This document shows, piece after piece, positions 48,045 through 59,343 of a stretch of 64,000 nt of DNA; within the stretch, counting starts at the first letter, position 1, and the number at the start of each line of letters is the position of its first letter. A model generated the notes under the pieces. That model was not told the DNA's origin. It ran no database searches and worked only from the letters and a program-made list of their open reading frames with translations. Origin of the DNA: Chelonoidis abingdonii. Its lineage: Eukaryota > Chordata > Testudines > Testudinidae. The stretch is from the NCBI RefSeq assembly GCF_003597395.2, contig NC_133776.1, forward strand, positions 35,168,345 through 35,232,344. Direction: 5' to 3'. The position numbers were made by a program, and so were the translations under genes.

Positions 48045-49236
48045 CAGCCTTCTGTCCCTCTGATTAATTACACTGACGCTGTGAGTGCAGCAAATTGCAC
48101 CACAGAGAGAATTGATCTAAACAAGAACTGTGTCAACTTCCATTTTTAATGTTAATCAGGTACAGATTTGTAACTAGATAGTAAGTTCAACCAATTGTTT
48201 TGTGAAGACTTAAGTGAATTGCAAAAACCAATCCATATAGTGACCTGATATAGGGAACTGAATACTACCCAAGGTTATGAATGAAGTCTCGATAAGCTGG
48301 TGAGATGTTTTCACACTTAATTTTCCATTGGATAGTACTGATTTCTGGAAAGGAGGGGAAAATGCTTGCTTAAAATCCAGCAGAATTAAAGTCATAGAAT
48401 TCTAAGCAACTGGTCATCTGAACTTGTTTTAGCAGAATGGGCAGTTGTAGCTAATTTCAGAGGGTGTGCACCAATCTGTGTCAGAAGAAGCAGAGCAGAA
48501 GCCTGCTGATAAAAGATCTTGGAACTCCAAGTATAAATTATTGTAAGGTATAAGCCTAAACCACACGTTGTGGGCAGGAAGAGAAGGGGACATGGTTGGG
48601 CCAGATCCTGAAGTCCTTATGCATCCATAATAGAACAGGAATCCTGCTGACTCCAGACTCATTGAAGTCAAGGCAGGAGGGATTTTGGGTGTTCAGCAAC
48701 CCCAGGAGCAGGCCCAGATGTGTCAGTTACTATTAACTGTCTTACAGCAGCAACTACAGGCTCCAGCTGAGATCAGTGAAGATTGTGCTAGGCACTGTGC
48801 AAAGAAGGAAGCATTCTGAAGAGCCTGCAGTCTACAAAGGCAAGAGAAGGGGAATTAGCTAGATGCATTATGGTTAAATTAACACCTCAGAATAGACAAC
48901 TTCAAAAATATTAATGAAAAAGTGAGTAAAATGTGCGCCATTTACCATACACTCTGCCATGCCAGACACGTTCAGGGGCATAAGATTTGTTCAGTATTTA
49001 AGATGTCTGGGATAAAAGGGAAGGACAGGTCAACAAATTGTTACCAGGCATTGCTCCTTCGTCTGCCTTTTCATATCTCTAGCAGCAGTATTAGTAGAGT
49101 TTCATTTAGGATTTCTGTAAGCAATCTTTGCTCATCATTACATGATTATTTTCAGTTGTATGTTTTCCATATTTGCTTTCCTCATTTTGTATCAATTCCA
49201 GTGTGTGATATTTTACTATATGAAGTGGAGGATTTA
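48045..49236. other. Intronic non-coding stretch
   Basis: No gene. 48770-48845 resembles the dispersed repeat at 22796 (GTGCTAGGCACTGTGCAAAG). The 116-codon plus frame at 48922-49272 runs into the next MITE and has no domain. Confidence 0.45.
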
Positions 49237-49361
49237 GGCTCTGATCCTGCAAACATTTATGCATCTGCTTAACTTTGTAGGTAGCCCCACTGATTTTAAT
49301 TTAACTTTACTCACATGAATAATTTAACATGTAGCTAAGTGTTTGCAGGATCAGGTCTTAG
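49237..49361. mobile_element. Palindromic MITE (GATCCTGCAAACA type)
   Basis: Left arm GGCTCTGATCCTGCAAACATTTATGC and right arm GTGTTTGCAGGATCAGGTC form an inverted repeat. The centre is a worn CCCCACTGATTTTAAT (family form CCCATTGAC-TTCAATGGG). Confidence 0.7.
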
Positions 49362-51518
49362 ATTTATAATAAAGTCTGCATAGTCCATCCCTGGCACTAT
49401 GCCCCCCTACTTTTAATGCTCCCATCTCTCAGTGACAGCCCACTGTTAGACAGGAAAGCTTAAAACAAAGTCACTGCTTGGTAGTGATTGTTCAAGTACT
49501 TCTTGAATCTGTCTCACTTCAACCAGTTTTACACTGGTATAACCCCAACAGGTGTTTCTGATTTATATCAGAATCAGGCCCTAAGCATGTAAACATATCT
49601 TTTTTACTGATTCCTAAAATAAGGATAAGATTTCCAAGGATACAGCATGAAAATTGTTTCAGTGCAACTTGCAGTTAAGTGGGATGTCCTCCAGTATTTT
49701 TTAAATCCTATTTACAAACGAGGTTGAACATTAAATGCTGACAAAGGCATCCTGATTTTGACTAGAATGGCTATTAAAGTTCTTCAAATGCAAATGCCCT
49801 ATTGGTGGGACTGAGATGAATAGAATAATTGCATTTAGGTCCCCGTGACTATAGAAAGTTAAAATTACTGTAGCTGTTTGCTGTCCGTGACATCTAGCAG
49901 GAGGCTTAGCATTTCTGCAGTTTTATCATTCTGAAATGCAAATTCTCTGCAAAACAACAAGATGTGCACCCTAACAGAGTGATGGCATGTGAGATCTGAA
50001 AATAAAGCAGGTGCTTAGGGAACTTTGCTTTTTTAAAAGTGCAAAAGAAACAACACATTTTACTCGTTTACTTTATAGTTCATATCAGCCTCCAGACCAG
50101 ACTGAGGTGAGGTAGCCAGAACCCTCAATTCCGAGTGAAGTCAATAGGAGTGGAGGTAACTGAATAGCTTTCAAAGGCCCTTAGCACTATACAGGTTCAG
50201 ACCTAGATATTGTCCTGTTGTATGGGTCCCACATCCATTTAAAAAAAAAATCAAATCATGTTTGTTCAAGGTATTTATAGATTGAATGTTTGACTAACCA
50301 TCTGTGCTTGGACTGAAGTACACACATCAAGACTTATCAAAACCAACTGAGTGTTAGAATAGTAATTTCAATGGCATTAAATCTAAAGCTGTCACTGTAC
50401 AAGGACTATATTGACCCTTTTACATGCAAAGTTAAATTTTAAAAGAAAGGTACAAAATTCAGCAGATACTAGCAGCATGAGAAAGAGCAGGAATAGTCTG
50501 TTTTAGGTTATGGTTCAAAAAAGATTGATGAAGTGAGGTAGGGCCTTACTTCCCTGGATGGAAGAACAGCTGTGACTATCTACCCCTAAAATATGTTCCT
50601 TCCATTGAACAACCAGCTACAGGAACTTGAAAATTCCATGCATCTGTTTTTAACTATCCCAGGGATGCTAAAAGCTTTTTACAAATGACAAATTAATTCT
50701 TAAATACTGTTTTTTGGGATTTTTTGCAAAGCTTAAAGTCTTTAAAAAGGCATTTAATTATATACTTCAATACATACATCTTTTAGATAGCAATTTTGCC
50801 AGAGAGAGGAAGCTTAAATGAAGCTCTGAGCACAAGATACCATAGCGTTTGGGTTCATTAAAAAAAATACATAGATGGGGCCATTATAGATATTGAGTGT
50901 GGCAGTAGCAATAGGATGGTAAAGGGTATATGATTGCTCCTGATGATGCATTTTGGCTTACTGTTAATGATGGTAACAGCTCATTTAGTCTTCTCTCAGT
51001 AGTCTCCATGGGCTACTATTTTCTTGTACATTGCCCTTTTATAATGAAACCCAGTAATTTAAGTATGAATATTCTAAAGTTGTAAATAAGCCATTGGCAC
51101 AAAGCCAGTGGTCGCTGTTGTGATGCTGCATTGTGGAGCCACACCCTCCTACTGGAAGCAACAGGAAATATTGTGTCTCAGAGCTCCCAGGTGTGCACTG
51201 GGAATGCACCCACTGCTGCACCTCTTCAGGTGTGTAGCATACACATTTGCATGTCCATCCAATTCCTTTGGAGTGGAAAGTGTCCCCAAAACACTAGCAC
51301 AGAACAGTCTCTGTCCTTAGGAGAATAAGAGGACAAAGACTAGGAGTCAGCCCCTGGTCCAGGGGTATAAAGTGGCTTAAATCCTTCTCTTGTGTACCTG
51401 TGCAGGGTCTAGTCACAATCTGACCCAAAGAAAATAAAATTAGTACTACTACTAAAGGATGCTGAAAAAATTAAGAAATTATGTATTCTCAGGAGGCCAA
51501 AGGAACTTGGGTCTTTCT
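49362..51518. other. Intronic non-coding stretch
   Basis: No gene. 49517-49585 (CAACCAGTTTTACACTGGTATAACC...CAGAATCAGGCCC) looks like a half MITE. Confidence 0.45.
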
Positions 51519-51646
51519 GAGTATGTCTATACTGCAATTAGAAGCCCATGGCTGCCTTGTGCCAGCTGATTTGGGCTAATGGGCTGTTTAATTGTGGTGT
51601 AGATGTTCAGGCTTGGCTGGAGCCCACCTCTAGGACCCTGTGAGGT
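51519..51646. mobile_element. Half copy of the MITE at 12669
   Basis: GAGTATGTCTATACTGCAATTAG, then GTGCCAGCTGATTTGGGC and GGGCTGTTTAATTGTGGTGTAG, follow the left half of the MITE at 12669-12948. The right arm is missing after GGACCCTGTG. Confidence 0.6.
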
Positions 51647-51902
51647 AGTTTCCTTTATTTATTAATGCAATAACTAATTTTTGGGAGAGGCTAAAACCCC
51701 TAGTTGTCTACACCCAGGCACAGGAGATTTGAGGAACACTTAAACGCTGCAAATGCAGGTTGGCAATTTAGTAGCTGGCAGCCTTCCCTCTGAATAACTG
51801 CTGGCAAATAAAGTAAATAAATAAAATAAAGAGAGTTTTGTGTTAGGGAGGATTGTGCTATTGGAAATGCCACTTTTTACTTGAGAAAGGAAACTGAGGT
51901 GA
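51647..51902. other. Short non-coding gap
   Basis: Nothing recognised. A TAAA-rich tract lies at 51806-51828. Confidence 0.4.
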
Positions 51903-52246
51903 TAGAATCATAGAAGTGTAGGACTGGAAGGGACTTCTAGAAGAGATCAGGTTTAGCCCCTTATGCTATGGCAGGACCAAGTAAACTTGGAACTTCCCTA
52001 ACAGTTGTTTCTCCAACCCATTTTCTAAAAACCTCCGGTGATGCAAACTCCATGGCCTCCCTTGGAAGCCTATTCCTAAGGGTAACAACCCTTATTGTTA
52101 GAAAGTTCTTCCTAGTATCTAGGTCATTACTTTTTATCCTATCTTTAGTGGACACAGAAAAGAATTGTCCTCTTTATAACAGCACTTAACATATTTGAAG
52201 ACTTATCGGGTCCACCCCTCAGTCTTCTTTCCTCAAGAAGAAACAT

Positions 52247-52853
52247 GCCAAAAACAAAACCACACACCACATTTTCTCTTAGGTCCAGGTAATGGAGTTC
52301 TCTAGTTATCCCTGGGGCATCTCCTTGTGGCTGCATCTGGGAAATAGTTCCCATGTCTGACACTCCCTTCTGCCTCCTATTCATTCTGTGGCCTCCTCTC
52401 ACATGCCTAGAGTTGCAATGCTTCCTCTTTGTTAGGATGCCCTTTCTCCCAGGTCACTATAGTTTTTCCCTTCTTAGAGTATAAGTCACAGGATTAGTTT
52501 ACCAGATATTCTGGCAGTTCCCCCATCCAAAGCTATGCTCCTCTACTATGCCAGTGGCTAGCAGAGGAACTATTCCTTCTGAGCCCAGATCTTCTACTCA
52601 CCCTCTAGGTCTTCTTCATGGGTTTTCTAAGCCTAGAGAGCAACTGCAGGTTTCTATGCTACAAGCCCCTTCTTCTCTTGCTTCCTGGATTTATACAAGC
52701 TCCCACCTACTCCAGCCCAGATGAGCTCCATCTTCAATTAGGGTTGTCAGTGAAGCCTAAATCTACCCCCATGTGCAGCCTGCCAAGTTAATTATCCCCT
52801 TCTGAGCCACCTTTACCCTTTCAGGGGTGATGTGGGGTGAACACCTCATCACA
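52247..52853 (-). mobile_element. LTR-like insertion in the CR1 3' region
   Basis: The CR1 tail text stops after AAGAAACATGCC and resumes at GTCAGGTTTTCTAAACC (52854). Between them, the minus strand begins TGTGATGAGGTGTTCACC, contains a TATA-like TTGTATAAATCC (about 52690), and has the GAAAGGGTAAAGGTGGCTC phrase of a known reptile LTR. The far end is not well defined and I could not find a target duplication. I call it a probable solo LTR; another repeat class is possible. Confidence 0.45.
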
Positions 52854-54590
52854 GTCAGGTTTTCTAAACCTTTTGTCATTTTTGTTGCTTTCCTCTAGAT
52901 TCTCCAGTTTGTCAACATCTCTCCTAAAGTGTGGCAGCCAGTATTGGACACAGTACTCCAGCTCAAGTCTTACCATTGCCAAGTAAAGCAGGACAGTTAC
53001 CTCCCATGTATTACATATGACACACTTGTTAATATACCTGAGAATGATTTTAGTCTTTTTCAGAGCTGCATCACATTGTTGACTCATATTCAATTTATGA
53101 TCCACTATAACCTCCAGATCATTTTCAGCAGTACTAGCCCCAGCCAATTACTCCTCATTTTGTGGTTGCACATCTGTTTTTTCCCCTTCCTTAGTGAAGT
53201 ACTTTGCACTTGTCTTTATTGAAGTCATCTTGTTGAATTCAGACCAATTCTCCAATTGGTTAAGATCATTTTGAAGCCTAAGCCTGTCCTTCAAAGCACT
53301 TGCAATTCCTCTCAGCTTGGTGTCATATGCAAATTTTATAAGCAAACCGTTTACTTCATCCAAATGATTAATGAAAATATTGACTAGTATCTGACCTGGG
53401 ATTGACCCCTATTGGACCCCACTAGATACACCATCCTAGTCTGACAACAAGCCACTGATGACTCTTTGAGTACAGTCTTTCAGCTAGTTGTTCACCCACT
53501 TTATAGTAATTTTATCTAGATCACATTTCCCTAGCTTGCTTATGAGACTATGGGACTATATCAAAAGCCTTACTAAAATCAAGATATATTACATCTACTC
53601 CTCCCCCCAGTTCCCATCTAGTAGGCCAGTAACCCTATCAAAAAGGAAAGTAGGTTGGTTTGGCATGATTTGTTCTTGACAAATCCATGGGGGCTATTCC
53701 TTATAATTCTGTTATTCTCCAGGTGCATACAAATAGATTGTTTAATAATTTGTTCAGTATCTTTTCCGGTATCAAAGTTAGACTGGTTGGTCTAGAATGC
53801 CCTAGGACCTTTTTTTTCCTCTTTTTAAAGGCAATTACTATGTTTGCCCTTCTCCATTCCTCTGGAACATCACTTGTCCTCCATGAGGTTCTCAAAGATA
53901 ATTGCTAATGGTTCTTAGATTGCTTCAGCTACTTCCTTAAGTGCCAGAGGGTGAATTTCATTAGTCCCTGTTGACTTGCATATATCTCACTTCTCTAATT
54001 ATTCTTTAACCAGTTTTTCCCCTATTTTGGCTTGTTTTTCTTCCTCCTTGTTGTTCATGTTTATTGTGTTGAGTATTTGGTCACCATAAACCCTTTTAGT
54101 GAAGACTGAAGCAAAATATGCGTTAAACACCTCAGCTTTCAGTAATCACTTATTAGATTTTTATTTTTTTGACCTACACTGTCCTTCTATCTCTTGGTCC
54201 TTATATATTTAAAGAACCTCTTCTTCTTGCCTTTTATATCCCTTCCTAGAAGTATCTCATTTTGTGTCTTAGCCTTTCTGGGTCGATTCCTACATGCTTT
54301 TTTTGTACTCCTCCCTAGCAATTTGTCCATGCTTCCACTTTTTGTAGGATTTGGGTCATTGAAGAGCTCTGTATGGAGCCATATTGGCCACTTACTATTC
54401 TTCCAAGCTTTCCGGAATAGTTTGCAGTTGCCTTTAGAGTAATCTTCTTGACTACATTTTCTCTTAGATTTGCTTCCCGTGGGACCTTAAACTCAGAGAC
54501 CTGGTAGGCAAAGTCTGCATAGCTGAAGCCCCTGGTCTTTATTCTGCTGCTCTCACTCTTTCTTTCTCTTAGAATCTTAAATCTATCATA

Positions 54591-54681
54591 GCAGCAAAGA
54601 GTCCTGTGGCACCTTATAGACTAACAGACGTATTGGAGCATGAGCTTTCGTGGGTGAATACCCACTTTGTCGGATGCATGT
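54591..54681 (-). mobile_element. PLE-like terminal fragment inserted in CR1
   Basis: GCAGCAAAGAGTCCTGTGGC, ACCTTATAGACTAACAGACG and GAGCATGAGCTTTCGTGGG form one arm of the family seen at 57458-57662. The CR1 text continues on both sides (...AATCTATCAT | GATCACTTTCACCC...), with TCAT at both edges as a short possible duplication. It is a single arm only. Confidence 0.65.
54637..54673 (-). ncRNA. Hammerhead-like motif (first box altered)
   Basis: The minus strand reads CCGACAA (two changes from CUGANGA, including G8 to A), then a GUGGGU-AUUC-ACCCAC stem II hairpin, an intact GAAA (54646-54649 on the plus strand as TTTC), and GC-UCAU-GC-UC as a minimal stem III. The second half is intact, the first is not. 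Confidence 0.4.
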
Positions 54682-54990
54682 CATGATCACTTTCACCCAA
54701 ATTGCTTTCCACCTTCAGATTCACTAAGCATTCCTCCCTATTAGCCAGACTCAAGTCTAAAATGGCTGTCCCCACATTACTTCCTCCACTTTCTGGAACA
54801 AAAAGTTGACCCAGTAAATTCCAAAAACTTAATGGAAGTTTTGTGTTTTGCTGTATTACTTTTCCAACAGACATCTAGGTAGTTAAAAAGTCCCCTATTA
54901 GTACCAGCTCTTGTGTGTTGGATATTTCTGTTATTTCTTCTGGAACTGCCTTATCTACCTCCTCTTCCTGATTTGATGGTCTATAGTAGG

Positions 54991-55183
54991 TGTCAGGAAG
55001 GAAAAGACAGGCATAAGGAAGCATAAAAGGCTAATGGGAGTCATTGGGGTTGAGGGCAGGGGACAGTGTGTGCTGATCAGGTGGCAGGGCTCAGGGGAAG
55101 TTTACGTTAGGAGGAGAGGTGGGATGATGAATAAAACAGTGGACAAAAGCTTCCAATGTTTTGATGAATTTTGAATTAAGTGT
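54991..55183. other. Short non-coding gap between CR1 copies
   Basis: G-rich plus-strand text with no recognised feature. Confidence 0.4.
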
Positions 55184-56015
55184 AGAAATCAGAAATATAG
55201 GATTGGGAGGGACCTCAATATATCTAGTGCAGTCCCCTGCACCGAGGCAGAGCTAAATATTATCTTGACAACCTCTGACGGGTGTTTGTCTAACCTATTC
55301 TTCAAACCTCCAATGACAGATTCCACAGCCTCCCTAGGTAATTTGTTCCAGTACTTAACTATCCTTACAATTAGGAAGTTTTTCCTAATATCCAACTTAA
55401 ATCTCTCTTGCTGAAATTTGAGCCAATTACTACTTCTCCTTAGCAACTGAGGACAGGACAACAGTTGATCACCCTCATCTTTATAAACACCTTTTACAGT
55501 CTTCAAGTCTGTTATCCTGTCTTCCCTTAATCTTCTCTTCTCCAGATTAAACACACCCAATTTAATTTTTTTTTTCTTTTGTAGGTCATGTTTCCTAGAC
55601 CTTTCATCATTTTTGTGCTCTTTTCTGGACTTTCTCCAGTTTGTCCACATTTTTCCTGAAGTGTGGTTCCCAGAACTGGACACAATACTCCAATTGAGGT
55701 CTTATCAGTGTTTAGTAGAGTGGAAGAATTACTTTTTGTGTCTTGCTTACAACACTCCTGTTAATACATCCCAGTATTACAACAGTATTACATTGTTAAC
55801 TCATCTAGTTTGTGATCCACTATAACCCCCAGATCCTTTTCTACAGTACTCCTTCCTATGCAGTTATTTCCTAGTTTGTATTTGTGAAATTGATTATTCC
55901 TTCCTAAGTAGTATTTTGCATCTGTCCATATTGAATTTAATCCTATTTCAGACCATTTCTCCAGTTTGTCAAGATGATTTTGAATTCTAATCCTGTCCTA
56001 CAAAGCGTTTGCAAA
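55184..56015 (-). mobile_element. CR1 LINE 3' fragment
   Basis: The minus-strand CR1 tail starts at about 55184 (AGAAATCAGAAATATAGGATTGGGAGGGACC on the plus strand) and runs through the 3' region into the RT C-terminal end (CTCCAGTTTGTCAAGATGATTTTG, about 55960). It stops at 56015 just short of the FADD codons, so it is 5'-truncated. The 164-codon frame 55683-55189 (minus) reads the tail (KLPREAVESVIGGLKN) and is not a host gene. Confidence 0.85.
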
Positions 56016-57444
56016 ACACTATCTAAACTTTGATAAGCATTTCTCAGAATTTTGAGGCTGCTGGCCCTCCAGTGTGGTACAGTTACTTGGCTTGGAATTC
56101 TAATTCAAGCTTCTTTTATTATCTATTTCTGCTAGTCTTCAGTTTCATCAGCAGCAGAACATTAGGAATGTTGTAGGGCATAGCTGGAATTTAATTGCAC
56201 TAAAAAGATTCACTGCATTTATTCAGTTCACTTACTTTAACAAAGATTATCTTCTTTCCTGGATCAGCATTTTTGTATGTTCAAAGTGTTGAGATTAAGG
56301 ATCATAACGAAAAGCAGTAGGCTTTTATTGAACTAATCCTATTAAGAATTATAATGGGCACTTAGTATTTATTGAACACGTTCCTCAAATAGGAACAATT
56401 ACTGATCATCAGTGAGTTTTTGGAAGATCAAGATGTTAGAAAATTGAAGTTTGTTGATACTGTGTCACAAGATTAATTTTCTATAGCAATAACTTGGGGA
56501 ATTCTTTAAATTACCTCTTCTTGTGTGATGTGTAGCACCATCTGCCTGATCTGCAAGGAAGACAGTTAGTTATTTTTAGGAGCAGATGTGTTTTTTGATT
56601 AAGCCTTGAGTCATCAAAGACATTCTTTTTGACATATTCAGTATAGCAAAATAGAAGCAATCATTTCACATTTTGGCCCAGTATTTAAAAAAGAACATAC
56701 TTTATTACGTTCCTTGCAATTGCTTCTTAGGTTCTCATGGAGGTAGCTATAATTTCTGAGATGTTTATTTGCCTTCTCAGTGGAAGCATTATGGTGTTTA
56801 TAACAGTATTATTCATAGTAAATAGGGCAAGGTTTTTGTGGCAGACAAGCAGCCCCTGACATACTCCTTATGTCTTCCAGAGAGAGAAGTAGCATATGAC
56901 TTGCCTCTTCTCACCTCTAGTGTCTTTGAGTTAATCCCCTATCTTCATTTTTAAAGGTAGCTTGCAAGAAAGCCAGTTTCACCAGCATCAAAATCAAAGG
57001 AAGTTTCTTTCAGTGGGAAAGTGCTTGACACATCCTTCTCCTCCCCCAAATTCTTCTACAACAGGACCCAAGATACCTATTGATTTTATCGTTGCACTGC
57101 AGCTTCAGTTCAGTAAGCAGTGAGCATACTTCATGTCAGCAGAATTCCTGGAAGAGGAATTCTAACACTGTACAGTCTGGGGTGTATCATCGTAGACGAA
57201 AAAAGGGCTCTAAATCCAAGTGTGTAGCAGCAGCAGCTTACTCCAGGAGACATCAAGATACAGGTGCTGCCTCAGTTTTGCTCAGGCTGTTTAGCAGACT
57301 TTCAGTTTGCTGGTAACATGGTCACCCAGCCAAAGCAAGAGAGTTTCCTGTTGGAAAAAGGGAACAAAACACTGGTGCTAACTTGTAATTTTAATCACAA
57401 GTGTCATAATCGGCATTTTCCCCTCACACTCCACACTCTGATTC
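56016..57444. other. Intronic non-coding stretch
   Basis: No gene or named repeat seen. Confidence 0.5.
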
Positions 57445-57675
57445 TTGAAGTACCATGTATCAGAGGGGTAGCCGTGTTAGTCTGGATCTGTAAAAGCAGC
57501 AGAGAATCCTGTGGCACCTTATAGACTAACAGACGTTTTGGAGCATGAGCTTTCGTGGGTGATCACCCTCATCTTTATAACAACCTTTTGTATTCACCCA
57601 CGAAAGCTCATGCTCCAAAACGTCTGTTAGTCTATAAGGTGCCACAGGATTCTCTGCTGCTTTTGAAGTACCATG
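57445..57675. mobile_element. Head-to-head PLE-like palindrome with CR1 filler, 13-bp target duplication
   Basis: TTGAAGTACCATG occurs at 57445-57457 and 57663-57675, perfectly duplicated. Inside (57458-57662) the left arm begins TATCAGAGGGGTAGCCGTG and continues AGTCTGGATCTGTAAAAGC. From AAAAGCAGCAG to CGTGGGTGA the left arm is repeated as an exact reverse complement on the right over about 70 nt. At the centre, 57561-57590 is a CR1-like 30-mer. The perfect arms suggest the youngest of the three palindromes. It encodes nothing; GAAA of a hammerhead-like motif is intact in the right arm (57602-57605), but the CUGANGA side has been replaced by the filler. Confidence 0.75.
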
Positions 57676-59343
57676 AGAATCTCAGGTTTCATTAAACAAA
57701 TTCTAGCACTCATGCTTGCAGAGAAAAAAGCTTGGAAAATGTGACAAGTGTACCCTACAGGGTCAAAGCAGAAGGCAAATAAAAGAAATCATAACATCGT
57801 TTTTAAGAGTCTCATGACGTAAGCCAAACCTATGATTTTTGAATGCTTGGGATTGACAATACTGCAAGTGTCCAAACAGATCCAACCTTTTAGCTCTTTT
57901 GTGGGCTCAGTATTCTTTCTTCAGCACTCCTCTACCACCTCTCTAGATGGCTCCATAGGATGGCCCATGCCCCCCTTCTGTTGAAAATCCCAGGATTGAA
58001 ACCTTAAGTTGTGGGCAGCTTTCTGCACTAAACCCATGACCATTGTACTCAGTATCCTACAATGCCTGCTACTCTTGCTCCTTTCTTGGCTTCTTCCTCA
58101 CACAACCTTTCCTAGGTTCCTTGTCCAGCTCCCTCTTAACAGAGAACCACTTTTGATATTTCCACTGATCTCAGAAAGCTTCCCAGCACAGTACTGCTCC
58201 TACCAGCCAACCTTATGTTGAGCCATTGATGCCTCATATTTCCCAGTAGGCCTGCTCTCAGGCACCACCTCTTAGGCATATGATTCCAGTTCAAAAGGAG
58301 AGAAACTATACACGTTAGAGCTAGGATTTGAACCTCTTAACAACCCAGCTCATCATGTGACCAAGTGCAAAAGGCCGTGGTTTAAATCCTGCACAGGATG
58401 TCATTTAAAGGTGCCATAATTTTCAAGGCCTCAATTAAACTCTCAAGTGCCACATTGATGAGCATAGTATGAGGATGGGAATGGAACAGAAAGTCCAACT
58501 GGGGTAGTGTGACTGTGCTGCTCAGCAGAACCTTTTAGAACCCTTTTGGAGCCGACTGTTGAAGAACTGAGAAGGGCAGACAAGCTACTCAAGCCCCAGA
58601 AGATTTTTCCTGGAAAGACATAGGTCTGTCCTGCTGGCTTAGCCACAAAATTAAGGTGGGAGAGCTGAAAAGCATGAGGAGGGTGTCAGCTATCTGCTTC
58701 CTTAAGACATTCAATGTGTATTGGGATATAAAGCTCACACAGGAGCCCTTAGGATTAAAAGAAGACCCCCACCCTCCACCCAAAAAAAAAAAAAAGCTCA
58801 ATTTTGAGGGATGAGGAGATCTTAATAGAGGAGGTAGGGTAGCGTCAATCTGACCCCATATTGAGAGAGAGATTTGTGCACCTGAGGAAACAGAGGCTGA
58901 GTTTTAGCAAAACCTGAACTCTTGCAAGTTTTACTTACTTTGGTTTCATTACTCTTTTAGGCTCTAGATTTCTTTTTTTTGACAGGGGATGCCCTAAACT
59001 GAAGCAGCTTACTGAAAATGAGCCCTTACATGTACATGTGCTAATGTGCACCTGCTTCACATACACACTGCACTGAAGGTGCACACATGACTAAATGGGA
59101 GCCAAATGCTGTAGCCAATGTGGGGATGTGAACCGTGTATTCAGTAGCACACGGACAAAGTTAGTTGTCATTGTCTTCCTTATGCAAAATGCATGTTCAC
59201 AAGTTTACTGAAAACTAGGCATTGGATACCTGTGAAGTTTTTGCAAACCTTCTTTGTTGTAGCTGCCATGTTTGATCACACTTTAAATAAGTCGATCCCC
59301 CTTTCCAGCAATGGGCCAATCCAGATGAGTGATTCAGCAGAGT
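57676..59343. other. Intronic non-coding stretch
   Basis: No gene. The text at 58315-58400 has two GGTTTAAATCCTGC / GGTTCAAATCC-like B-box phrases in opposite orientation and may be worn tRNA-derived SINE sequence, but the support is weak. A C-rich tract followed by an A14-type run lies at 58765-58795. Confidence 0.4.

Larger units (their letters stand above)
51903..54990 (-). mobile_element. CR1 LINE copy, 5'-truncated, carrying two later insertions
   Basis: The minus-strand CR1 ends at about 51903 (ATAGAATCATAGAAGTGTAGG on the plus strand is the inverted tail). Its 3' region runs to about 52247, is interrupted by an LTR-like sequence, and resumes at 52854. RT and upstream blocks include LGHSRPTSLTLIPEKILNKL (frame 53895-53701), VIYLDFSKAF (about 53580), FAYDTKL and LENWSEFNKM (53363-53148). 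The endonuclease end has RKWRK-like and GESDH text near 54695. A PLE-like fragment interrupts it at 54591-54681. It begins at nearly the same CR1 position as the copy at 33480. All frames are broken. Confidence 0.88.

Noticed and set aside
55189..55683. Minus-strand 164-codon frame as a gene
   Set aside because: It reads the CR1 3' tail.
57458..57662. The palindrome as a microRNA precursor
   Set aside because: The perfect long hairpin is explained by inverted mobile-element arms bounded by a target duplication.
58315..58400. tRNA or SINE near two B-box-like phrases
   Set aside because: The two phrases lie in opposite orientation, with no consistent A box or acceptor stem.
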